A DNA stretch of 64,000 nucleotides, from assembly GCF_041596335.1 (NCBI RefSeq), contig NZ_JBFHIT010000014.1:18602-82601 (forward strand), read 5' to 3'. Below, one piece after another: positions 1 through 7,434 of the stretch (within the stretch, counting starts at the first letter, position 1; the number at the start of each line of letters is the position of its first letter). The position numbers and the translations under genes are program-made. A model generated the notes under the pieces. It saw only the letters and a list, made by a program, of their open reading frames with translations. It had not been told where the DNA came from and did not search any database. Source of the stretch: Mangrovibacterium sp041596335. GTDB taxonomy: Bacteria > Bacteroidota > Bacteroidia > Bacteroidales > Prolixibacteraceae.

Positions 1-24
1 TTCCGGGCAATTCTTTGTTCCCAT
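1..24 (-). CDS. gldM: GldM/PorM, first eight codons (cut by window edge)
   Basis: An ATG at 24-22 on the minus strand opens a frame reading M-G-T-K-N-C-P-E before the window ends. It lies 11 bases after the gldL stop. GldM, the periplasm-spanning partner of the GldL motor, normally follows gldL and often begins with a short MG-x-K...PRQKM segment. The visible codons and the position fit this, but eight codons cannot prove identity. Confidence 0.55.
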
Positions 25-35
25 ATCCTGGCGTT

Positions 36-1001
36 TTATTTTTTATAATTCATGGCACCAAGCATATTGCCATAAATTGAATTTAGTGCTTCAAGATGTT
101 TGTTGAGTTCTGCAGCATTTGATTGATATTTCTTCACTTCTTCAACCGAATTTTGAATCGCCTGATTCATTTGATTCATTTCAGCAAAGAATTTCTGCGA
201 AGCCGCCAGTTGCTCATTTGTTCCTTTAAGTTGTGATGCGTATGACGAGTTCAATGCTTCCAGATTGGCATTCAATTTGGTCAGTTTATCAGCGTAAGAG
301 CTCGATTTTTCGTCCAGATCACCAAAGCCTTTTTCGATCGTATTAGCCACCTTGTCATAAGAGCTTACTAGTTTTTTCCCTGAAGTCGACAGAACACTGG
401 TAAATTCCTCGCTTGAGCTTGCGAGTTTACTTAACATCTCGTCGCCCTTAGTGCTTAGCCTTTGCGCTGTGTTTGTGTACGATTCAACCAGAACGTTGAC
501 CGACTGGCTGATATTATTATTGGCTTTTCCGTTGATCTCGGCAAATGTATTCATAGACTCAGATGCCGAGTTTAGGTTTTTAACATAGATGTCGGTCGCG
601 AGAGTTGCCGAACTGATGTCGCTGATAGACGATGCTGTGTTGCTTAAATCAGTCAACCCTTTGGATACCTTCGACAGCAGTTCAGGAGAAATATCGGCTT
701 GTGAAAATAATTTGCCGAATTGATCTTCCCGAGTTGTCGTATCATCCTCATCAGCCACATAATCTTCCCGCAATTCAGGATAGACCTTCGACCATTCCGG
801 TAGTTCCATGGGGGGTTCGAACGCGGAAATAAAAAAGATGAAAGCTTCGGTACAAAGACCTAAAACCAAAAGAGGACCTGAGAATGCCCAGTGCTGAAGT
901 TTGAAAAGCGCACCTAACAATACCACAGCAGCACCGATATTATAAACATATCCCGTAAAGGCTTTCCAGCGTTTACTATGTAACATTTCACCAAAACTCA
1001 T
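36..1001 (-). CDS. gldL: Type IX secretion / gliding motor protein GldL (PorL)
   Basis: Inner-membrane protein of the GldLM proton-driven motor that powers type IX secretion and gliding. From the ATG at 1001 (321 aa) there are two N-terminal membrane helices, about residues 16-33 and 43-61. Helix 1 ends in K34-L-Q-H37 and helix 2 carries Glu52 in the sequence LCTEAFIF, followed by Glu62-Pro-Pro. From memory these match the Tyr/Lys/His and Glu residues important in Flavobacterium johnsoniae GldL (E49, K27, H30). The remainder is a Ser/Asn-rich, probably coiled-coil cytoplasmic region typical of the family. A GTG three codons upstream (1010) is an alternative start; the ATG gives the usual short N-terminus. 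It follows gldK by 18 bases and precedes gldM, so the operon order is canonical. Confidence 0.93.
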   Translation of the reverse strand: MSFGEMLHSKRWKAFTGYVYNIGAAVVLLGALFKLQHWAFSGPLLVLGLCTEAFIFFISAFEPPMELPEWSKVYPELREDYVADEDDTTTREDQFGKLFSQADISPELLSKVSKGLTDLSNTASSISDISSATLATDIYVKNLNSASESMNTFAEINGKANNNISQSVNVLVESYTNTAQRLSTKGDEMLSKLASSSEEFTSVLSTSGKKLVSSYDKVANTIEKGFGDLDEKSSSYADKLTKLNANLEALNSSYASQLKGTNEQLAASQKFFAEMNQMNQAIQNSVEEVKKYQSNAAELNKHLEALNSIYGNMLGAMNYKK

Positions 1002-1019
1002 ATTGATCACAATTAAGGG

Positions 1020-2360
1020 TTAAAACTCGTTTCCAAAGGATGAACGGACACAGCGGAATCCGATAAATGACTTAACAGAATCCTGGTATTCGTAACTACG
1101 TGTTGATGTCTGCACAAAGGATGCAATGTCTTTCCACGATCCACCGCGAACCACTTTTCGTTTCATTGTCGGTGGGTCATCTGGTTTGGCATTATATTCA
1201 AAATTTGGATTGAAATCGTGGACATACATGTAAGCAGATTCGTCGAAAGCAGTAATTGTCCATTCAGCCACGTTACCAGCCATGTCGTAAAGGCCGAATT
1301 TATTGGCATCGTAATTACCGACTTTCATGGTGGCCATACCTCCGTCTTCGATATAGTTCCCTCGAAGAGGCTTGAAGTTGGCCAGGAATTTCCCTTGTTC
1401 ATTGCGGGTATAATAACCACCCCATGGGTACATGGAGACTTGTTTGCCGCCTCGGGCTGCGTATTCCCATTCTACTTCCGTCGGTAGACGATAGTCCTGC
1501 AATGGTTGTTCATTTTTACTCAAAAGGTATTCATTGTGCAGTCGGGTTCTCCAATGGCAGAAAGCTTTGGCTTGTGTCCAGGTTACACCTACAACCGGGT
1601 ATTCATCGAATCCGGGATGCCAGAAGTAGCGGGTTGCCCAAGGTTCGTTGTAGGAGTAGGTGAAGTCGCGGATCCAACAAAGAGTGTCCGGGTATACATT
1701 CACCAAATCGCTAAAAACGAAGGAAGACCTGTTCTCGATTTGTTTCGAAGTTCCGGTCTTATCGTACACAACGCCATGATAACTTTGCGTTTCATAGTCG
1801 TACATGTTGGAGCGTTTGGCGGCTTGCTGATAATCAATCCAGTAGTAGGTGTAGAATAGCTTCCTCGAGTCAATCTCCTTCTTGTTGAAGATTCGGTCGT
1901 TTTCAGGATAATACAATGGTTCAAGGGTTTCCATGTAATCCGGATTGTCCCATTCCAAACGTTCATCCCAATTTATGCGAGGCGGATCAAGTGGATTACC
2001 GTCCCGGTCTTCCGTGATTAGGAACTCAGGGAATTGTTCTCCCAACATCGTTCGGGCGATAGAGTCGCGTACGAAGTTGATGAACTGGCGATATTCGTTG
2101 TTTGTGATTTCTGTATCATCCATCCAGAATGCATCTACAGAAACGGTTTTTGTTGGTGTTTGAGACCAACTTGCATCCTGATCGCTGGGACCTACATTCA
2201 GGCTACCACGGTGAATAAATGTCATTCCGTAGGGAGCTGGCTCGAACCATTTTCCTCGCCCGGTTACACCGGTAAGTTCGCCATTGCTTCCCGACTTACT
2301 ACAGCTAATCATCGACAGGAGCAGAAAGGTCATGATGCACAGAGAGCGTATTTTTTTCAT
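1020..2360 (-). CDS. gldK: Type IX secretion lipoprotein GldK (PorK)
   Basis: Outer-membrane lipoprotein that, with GldN/PorN, forms the periplasmic ring of the type IX secretion system. The 446-aa product starts with a lipoprotein signal (Lys-Lys, hydrophobic stretch, lipobox SMISC, lipidated Cys20). The mature part is a formylglycine-generating-enzyme-like (FGE-sulfatase) domain. Visible hallmarks are YGMTFIHRGS near the start, the central LPTEVEWEYAARGG motif, YDMAGNVAEW, and the C-terminal VVRGGSWKD and FIGFRCVRS. GldK uses this fold as a structural scaffold, not as a sulfatase activator. It sits between porP (33-base gap) and gldL (18-base gap) in the same direction, the standard porP-K-L-M order. 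Confidence 0.94.
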   Translation of the reverse strand: MKKIRSLCIMTFLLLSMISCSKSGSNGELTGVTGRGKWFEPAPYGMTFIHRGSLNVGPSDQDASWSQTPTKTVSVDAFWMDDTEITNNEYRQFINFVRDSIARTMLGEQFPEFLITEDRDGNPLDPPRINWDERLEWDNPDYMETLEPLYYPENDRIFNKKEIDSRKLFYTYYWIDYQQAAKRSNMYDYETQSYHGVVYDKTGTSKQIENRSSFVFSDLVNVYPDTLCWIRDFTYSYNEPWATRYFWHPGFDEYPVVGVTWTQAKAFCHWRTRLHNEYLLSKNEQPLQDYRLPTEVEWEYAARGGKQVSMYPWGGYYTRNEQGKFLANFKPLRGNYIEDGGMATMKVGNYDANKFGLYDMAGNVAEWTITAFDESAYMYVHDFNPNFEYNAKPDDPPTMKRKVVRGGSWKDIASFVQTSTRSYEYQDSVKSFIGFRCVRSSFGNEF

Positions 2361-2393
2361 AACGATGATATATGTTGCTTACTTTTAGAATTC

Positions 2394-3335
2394 TTATAAA
2401 TAACGAACACTTTTATATTTCTTATTTCTGTTCTTTTGGACTGCAAATGAATAGCTTAAATACAATTCATGCGATCCTGAGCTATATGCTCCAAGAGCAG
2501 ATGTTGTTAAATCGTATGCATAACCGGCCTTCAATCCGTTTTGTAATTCAACATTGAAGGAGAATAGCAATCCATCTCCAATTCGGTAACCAATTCCGGC
2601 TGTAAATCGCTCATTATAGGTTACATCTGCGTTTAGGTCAAGTTGCGATCCTGCCAGATCAGTCTTGTACAAGACAGATGGTTGCAAAGAAAATAACGGA
2701 TTAGGCGTCTGAATAGTATATCCACCGGTAAAATAATAATGGCGGGTATAAAATGTATAAGCGTCATCCGAGAACGTAATCTTAGCCTGGTTTATGTGAG
2801 TCACCGATATTCCTGCAAAATAATTAGTCGATTTCAGAAATAAACCAAAACCAATATCAATAGCTACTTGGCTGACACTGCCTGAGGGGAGAAGTCCATC
2901 ATTGAGGTTGTGGTAACTGCTTCCACTTGGAACGTACCAGTCACCATCGATTGCTTTATTGAATATACCTAATGATGTCCCAATTCCTAAATCTCCAAAA
3001 TTAGTTTGACCCTGATACGCGTAATTGAGGTTTACCAATGTATTGTTCTCAAAACCAAGTTCATCCCTAATTATATTCAGGCCAATGCCACTCTTAACTC
3101 CCAGTATCTCAGTTGATGATTCTACACTGAATACCATTGTTTTCGGAGCGCCTTCAATGCCACTCCACTGGTATCGGTTCAGAATCAAGCCTGAAATGGC
3201 ACGGCTGGTTCCTGCAAATCCCGGATTGTAAATTAATCTAGCTTGCTTATAGAAGCTGAATTGCGGATCCTGCTGTGCTTTTGCGGCTAAGTTAGATATT
3301 ATTAACAAAAATAAAAAGCAAATTTTATTTTTCAT
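2394..3335 (-). CDS. porP: PorP/SprF-family type IX secretion outer-membrane protein
   Basis: 313 aa with a Sec signal peptide (MKNKICFLFLLIISNLAAKAQ, cleaved just before QDPQFS). The mature start QDPQFSFY is typical of the PorP/SprF family, a group of 14-strand-type outer-membrane barrels linked to type IX secretion and to anchoring of the peptidoglycan-associated ring. The body is rich in alternating aromatic/Gly beta strands (for example FTGGYTIQTPNPLFSLQPSV and FTAGIGYRIGDG). It is the first gene of the porP-gldK-gldL-gldM operon. SprF-like paralogues are common in Bacteroidota, but a copy directly upstream of gldK is normally PorP itself. Confidence 0.88.
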   Translation of the reverse strand: MKNKICFLFLLIISNLAAKAQQDPQFSFYKQARLIYNPGFAGTSRAISGLILNRYQWSGIEGAPKTMVFSVESSTEILGVKSGIGLNIIRDELGFENNTLVNLNYAYQGQTNFGDLGIGTSLGIFNKAIDGDWYVPSGSSYHNLNDGLLPSGSVSQVAIDIGFGLFLKSTNYFAGISVTHINQAKITFSDDAYTFYTRHYYFTGGYTIQTPNPLFSLQPSVLYKTDLAGSQLDLNADVTYNERFTAGIGYRIGDGLLFSFNVELQNGLKAGYAYDLTTSALGAYSSGSHELYLSYSFAVQKNRNKKYKSVRYL

Positions 3336-3453
3336 AAACGGGCTAATATTGCCTTTCTATAGTACATAAATAAGCAACCGTAAAGTACAATTAGCCTATT
3401 TTCAGCACATTTTATTGTGTTATGCACTTTCTTGAACGCACTAATTGTTTAGT

Positions 3454-4608
3454 TTATTTTGCTAGTTGATTTAATTTTCGAATGTTTCTCCACCATCGGT
3501 CCGGAATTTCGTACCGCGCTGCCAGATCGTAATCTTCTTGAGAACACGGGAAAACATGATCGCTATCGTCGTTTTGATTGTAGACTTTCATCCACCATCG
3601 GCCGGTTTTTCGGCTTTGGTAGAAGGTTAGCGGTAGATCGATGTCGTCCATCTCGATGATGAATTCACTAAATTCGTGCGGTTTGTTTTCCGGATCTTCA
3701 ACAACTTTAAAATAAAAGCCTTCCAGGAAATGCCACACGATTTGGGCCATTAGTTTTGAGCTTAGTTGGTTTCTGTCAAGAGCCGGAACCAGATTGAAAA
3801 AGCCAGCCACTTTCATTTGGTCGGCCATTCCGGCATAATGAGCAATCTGGCATGCTTCCTCGGCATACAAGCCATTAGGTGAGCCAAAGTATTGTCCCGG
3901 AGCTTCAATTTCACGTACAGCGTTTAAATCGAAGCTGCAAATATCGGCAGCTCGCATATAGGGTTCAATTTCGGCCATGTTGTAGCGTATTTCGCCAAGT
4001 CGCTTTATGCTGGAAGTGAGGTCGGTGAGTTGGCTCAGCTCCAGTGCATCGGTGAAATAGTTTTGGTGACCAAGGGCTACGTGAGAAAAAAGATTCGGTC
4101 GTTTCTCAAAAATATAACTCAGGTAATTTTCAGAGTCAATGGTTTTACTGCCTTTTTGAAAATCAAGTTTTGGATCGATTGTAATCAGATTGAAGTATTG
4201 ATCTTCGAATGCTTTGCTTATTCCGAAGGTGAGGTCTTGCGAACCACCAAGTATGACCACTGTTATTCCGGATTCTAAAAAATACTGGCAAACATCCTTG
4301 AGGGCAAAATAGGTATCGTTTACATTTTTACCAACCTTTAAATTCCCGAGGTCGAGAATTTTGTGCCGGGATGCGATGCGGTTTAGGCCATAGAGTTGTT
4401 CCCTGATTTTGTCGGGCGATGCCGCGCTCCCGCGACTGATCGCATTGCGGTCTTCTTCAACTCCGATTAGCACGATTTTAGCCTTTTGAACCGGAAGCTT
4501 CTCTTGATTTTTTTCCAGCAGCGTTTTAAGCGCATACTTTTTCTGCGCCCATTTTGGAAGGGCGAATCCGGTGAAATCGACCGGGTCAAGGTATAGTTCG
4601 AGGTTCAT
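3454..4608 (-). CDS. Arginase/formimidoylglutamase-fold protein with degenerate metal site
   Basis: 384 aa, recognisable as the ureohydrolase (arginase/agmatinase/HutG) fold from its three ordered metal-binding segments. All three are altered: the GG-x-H-D motif reads GGSQDLT (Gln124 for His), the D-x-H-x-D motif reads IDPKLDF (Asp145, Lys147 for His, Asp149), and the S-x-D-x-D motif reads CSFDLNAV (Asp227, Asn229 for Asp). Three of the six Mn ligands are therefore replaced and normal binuclear catalysis is unlikely. The fold is otherwise intact, with the EAPGQYFGSPNG loop, plus an acidic C-terminal extension of about 80 residues. It lies between topA (165-base gap) and the type IX operon (118-base gap). 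I recall a similar arginase-like gene beside topA/gldK in other Bacteroidota, so this may be a retained pseudoenzyme. It should not be annotated as a working formimidoylglutamase. Confidence 0.75.
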   Translation of the reverse strand: MNLELYLDPVDFTGFALPKWAQKKYALKTLLEKNQEKLPVQKAKIVLIGVEEDRNAISRGSAASPDKIREQLYGLNRIASRHKILDLGNLKVGKNVNDTYFALKDVCQYFLESGITVVILGGSQDLTFGISKAFEDQYFNLITIDPKLDFQKGSKTIDSENYLSYIFEKRPNLFSHVALGHQNYFTDALELSQLTDLTSSIKRLGEIRYNMAEIEPYMRAADICSFDLNAVREIEAPGQYFGSPNGLYAEEACQIAHYAGMADQMKVAGFFNLVPALDRNQLSSKLMAQIVWHFLEGFYFKVVEDPENKPHEFSEFIIEMDDIDLPLTFYQSRKTGRWWMKVYNQNDDSDHVFPCSQEDYDLAARYEIPDRWWRNIRKLNQLAK

Positions 4609-4734
4609 TGGTGTTTATTTTCTGTGCTTGAAATGAACAGGTCCGGTAAAATAACGGGCTTCGCGGTAGTTTGCGAATCGGGTTAAATTCCCGGATCAAA
4701 TTTGTTGTATATCAGCGGATGAAATTAGTCTTTT

Positions 4735-4769
4735 CAATAAAAAAGGCAAACAAGATAATTGTTTGCCTT
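4735..4769 (-). terminator. Intrinsic terminator of topA
   Basis: The inverted repeat AAGGCAAAC / GTTTGCCTT (4743-4751 and 4761-4769), with a 9-base loop, lies 5 bases past the topA stop. Read on the minus strand it is followed by a T run (complement of the A-rich 4735-4744). Confidence 0.85.
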
Positions 4770-4773
4770 CGAA

Positions 4774-7098
4774 TTATTTTTTCCGACCTTTTCTTGGTGC
4801 GGGGCCTGCCTCTATAATTTTCATGCAATCTTCCAAGCTTAGCTGGGTTGCATCGGTTCCTTTCGCAATTTTGTAATTTTTCTTTTTATAAGAAATGTAG
4901 GGACCCCACCGGCCATTTAAGATGCGAAGTTCCGGTTCTTCATCGAAGGTTTTAACCAACGCGTTTTTATCTTTCTCACGTTTAGCTTCAATTAATTCAA
5001 TTGCACGCGGAAGTTCGATCGTGTAGGGATCATCGACATTCTTCTCGAGCGATACAAATTTGCTGTCGTGCCGAACATAGGGGCCGAATCGCCCAATTGC
5101 CACGACAACTTTTTTGTCCTCGTATTCACCCAGATCGCGGGGAAGTTTGAATAAATCCAATGCTTCTTCCAGCGTGATGGTTTCCAGGATCTGTCCCGAG
5201 CGTAAACTTGCGAATTGTGGTTTTTCGCCTTCTTCGGTTGCTTCACCAAGTTGGGCTAATGGTCCGTAACGGCCAATTTTAACCGACACGGGGAGGTTTG
5301 TCTTCGGATCAATCCCTAACTGGCGTTCACCGTTTGTGCGCTCCGAAACTTCCAGCGCGTTTTCAATATGTTGATGGAATGGTTTGTAAAATTCGTCGAT
5401 AACTTCATTCCAAACGCGTTTTCCATCGGCGATTTCATCGAATTCGACTTCAACACTGGCGGTGAAGCTAAGATCCATCACCTGTTCGAAATATTTCATC
5501 AGAAAGTCGGTTACAACCATGCCGATATCGGTTGGGAACAACTTTGATTTCTCGGCTCCTGTAGTCTCTGTTTTCTCTTTTTCCGTCAGTTTGCCTTTGT
5601 TCAGGCTTAATTGCGTGAACTGGCGTTCAACACCCGGACGATCTTCTTTAACTACATAGCCACGATTTTGGATGGTGGTAATTGTAGGGGCGTAAGTTGA
5701 AGGACGTCCGATACCTTGCTCTTCCAGTTTCTTTACCAAACTGGCTTCGGTGTATCTGGGCGGTTTTTGACTAAAGCGCTCCGTTGCTTCAATTAGATCG
5801 GTTCGAAGAATTTGTTTCACCTTAACCGGAGGAAGTAAACTTTTAGCATCACTGCTGTCATCTTCATTATCGGTCGATTCGAGGTAAACACGAAGAAATC
5901 CGTCAAATTTGATGACTTCTCCGGTAGCCTGAAATAGCTCGCTGGTGTTGGAAATTTGAATTGAAATGGTTGTGCGCTCCAGTTCGGCATCGGCCATTTG
6001 TGAAGCGATTGTTCTTTTCCAGATCAATTCGTACAGCCGTTTTTCCTGGTTGGTACCCGAAACTTCTTCTTGATCCATATAGGTTGGACGAATCGCTTCG
6101 TGGGCCTCCTGCGCTCCTTTCGACTTAGTGGTATATTGGCGGAATTTGTGATATTTCTCGCCGTGCGAATTCAGAATTTTGCTCTTTGATGTTTGGATCG
6201 CCAGGTCAGACAGGTTTACCGAGTCGGTACGCATATAGGTAATCTTTCCCGATTCGTAGAGGCGTTGGGCAACCGACATGGTTTGCGAAACCGAAAATCC
6301 CAGTTTGCGGCTGGCCTCCTGCTGCAGGGTCGAGGTTGTAAACGGTGCTGCCGGTGTTCGCTTCGATGGTTTTTTCTGAATATCGCCAATGCTGAATTCG
6401 GCCGACTGGCATTTTTCTAAAAACTTCCGAGCCTCCTCTTTTGTCTCGAAGCGCTTATTCAGTTCGGCTTTCAGTTCTGTTATATTGCCATTTTCATCAG
6501 GCACCAGGAATGCAGCAGTAACACGGAAGGCTGAGCTGCTTTCGAAATTGATGATTTCGCGTTCGCGTTCAACAATTAAACGCACCGCAACTGACTGTAC
6601 CCGACCGGCAGAAAGTGATGGTTTTACTTTTTTCCAGAGAACCGGTGAAACTTCAAAGCCTACCAATCGATCAAGTACCCGGCGAGCCTGTTGCGCATTA
6701 ACCAGATTTAGATCAATCGGTCTGGGGTTTTGCACGGCTTTAAGAATGGCTTCCTTTGTAATCTCGTGGAAGACAATTCGTTTCGTTTTCTCTGGTTTCA
6801 GTTTTAGTACTTCCTGAAGGTGCCAGGCAATGGCTTCTCCCTCACGGTCCTCATCGGATGCGATCCATACCAGTTTCGCTTCTTTGGCTAATTTCTTTAA
6901 CTCGGTTACAATCTTTTTCTTGTCGGGCGAAACAACGTATCTAGGGATGTAATTGTTTTCGAGGTCAACCCCGCAATCCTTCTTTTCGAGGTCGCGAATA
7001 TGTCCCATGCTTGACGTAACCAAAAAATCTTTTCCAAGAAATTTTTCGATTGTTTTAGCTTTTGCGGGAGACTCAACGATGACCAAATTATCTTGCAT
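4774..7098 (-). CDS. topA: DNA topoisomerase I
   Basis: Type IA topoisomerase that relaxes negative supercoils through a 5'-phosphotyrosine intermediate. The 774-aa product starts with the TOPRIM domain (LVIVESPAKAKTIEKFLG, Glu9; metal-binding SDEDREGEAIAWHL, Asp82-Asp84). The catalytic Tyr288 lies in SGKITYMRTDS. Other hallmarks are SLSAGRVQSVAVRLIVERE and the GIGRPSTYAPTI motif. The C-terminus has no zinc ribbons; it carries three glycine-rich repeats of the Toprim_C_rpt type (IGRYGPLAQ, IGRFGPYVRH, NGRWGPYIS) and a basic tail. Length and architecture are normal for Bacteroidota TopA. It is divergent from the PBP1A gene and has its own terminator, so it appears monocistronic. Confidence 0.97.
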   Translation of the reverse strand: MQDNLVIVESPAKAKTIEKFLGKDFLVTSSMGHIRDLEKKDCGVDLENNYIPRYVVSPDKKKIVTELKKLAKEAKLVWIASDEDREGEAIAWHLQEVLKLKPEKTKRIVFHEITKEAILKAVQNPRPIDLNLVNAQQARRVLDRLVGFEVSPVLWKKVKPSLSAGRVQSVAVRLIVEREREIINFESSSAFRVTAAFLVPDENGNITELKAELNKRFETKEEARKFLEKCQSAEFSIGDIQKKPSKRTPAAPFTTSTLQQEASRKLGFSVSQTMSVAQRLYESGKITYMRTDSVNLSDLAIQTSKSKILNSHGEKYHKFRQYTTKSKGAQEAHEAIRPTYMDQEEVSGTNQEKRLYELIWKRTIASQMADAELERTTISIQISNTSELFQATGEVIKFDGFLRVYLESTDNEDDSSDAKSLLPPVKVKQILRTDLIEATERFSQKPPRYTEASLVKKLEEQGIGRPSTYAPTITTIQNRGYVVKEDRPGVERQFTQLSLNKGKLTEKEKTETTGAEKSKLFPTDIGMVVTDFLMKYFEQVMDLSFTASVEVEFDEIADGKRVWNEVIDEFYKPFHQHIENALEVSERTNGERQLGIDPKTNLPVSVKIGRYGPLAQLGEATEEGEKPQFASLRSGQILETITLEEALDLFKLPRDLGEYEDKKVVVAIGRFGPYVRHDSKFVSLEKNVDDPYTIELPRAIELIEAKREKDKNALVKTFDEEPELRILNGRWGPYISYKKKNYKIAKGTDATQLSLEDCMKIIEAGPAPRKGRKK

Positions 7099-7434
7099 AA
7101 TATCCTCCAGACTATAAAAATTTCTGCAAATAAAAGAAAATGTCGGGCGAACATCAAATTTTAGCAGAATAAAATTTGGAGCTATATATCTTTGAAAATG
7201 ATTATTTTATTGGTTCAGATGCCTTTTATAGACTGCTTGAACGGGATGGAATACGTCGGTGCTATTGGTTTGATGAACTGACTGTTGAACCCCATCTGTA
7301 TGGCTTCAGCCGATGGTCTTCAATGGATGGTTTGAATGCTGTTTAAAGTGATCAAAACATGGCTTAAAGAAAGGTTGAAATAATAGTTTTAATCCTTTCG
7401 TTATATTTGTCGCGTAACATTCAAATTACCTTTG
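7099..7434. other. Divergent topA / PBP1A intergenic region, with an unproven small open frame
   Basis: This 336-base region must hold the promoters of both flanking genes. On the plus strand a TATCTTTG (7187-7194) matches the Bacteroidota -7 consensus TAnnTTTG, and a second match is at 7402-7409. Between them a plus-strand frame from a TTG at 7176 to a TAA at 7344-7346 (56 codons) has protein-like composition (for example YRLLERDGIRRCYWFDEL). It has no ATG near its start and no recognisable homology. It may be a gene remnant or chance. Confidence 0.35.
7402..7409 (+). promoter_or_regulatory. Probable -7 promoter element for the PBP1A gene
   Basis: TATATTTG matches the Bacteroidota primary sigma -7 consensus TAnnTTTG. 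It ends 25 bases before the ATG at 7435. No convincing -33 TTG was found at 17-23 bases spacing, so only the -7 half is supported. Confidence 0.5.

Noticed and set aside
3454..4608. Calling the gene hutG (formimidoylglutamase)
   Set aside because: Half of the Mn ligands are replaced and no hut genes are nearby, so the enzyme name is not supported.
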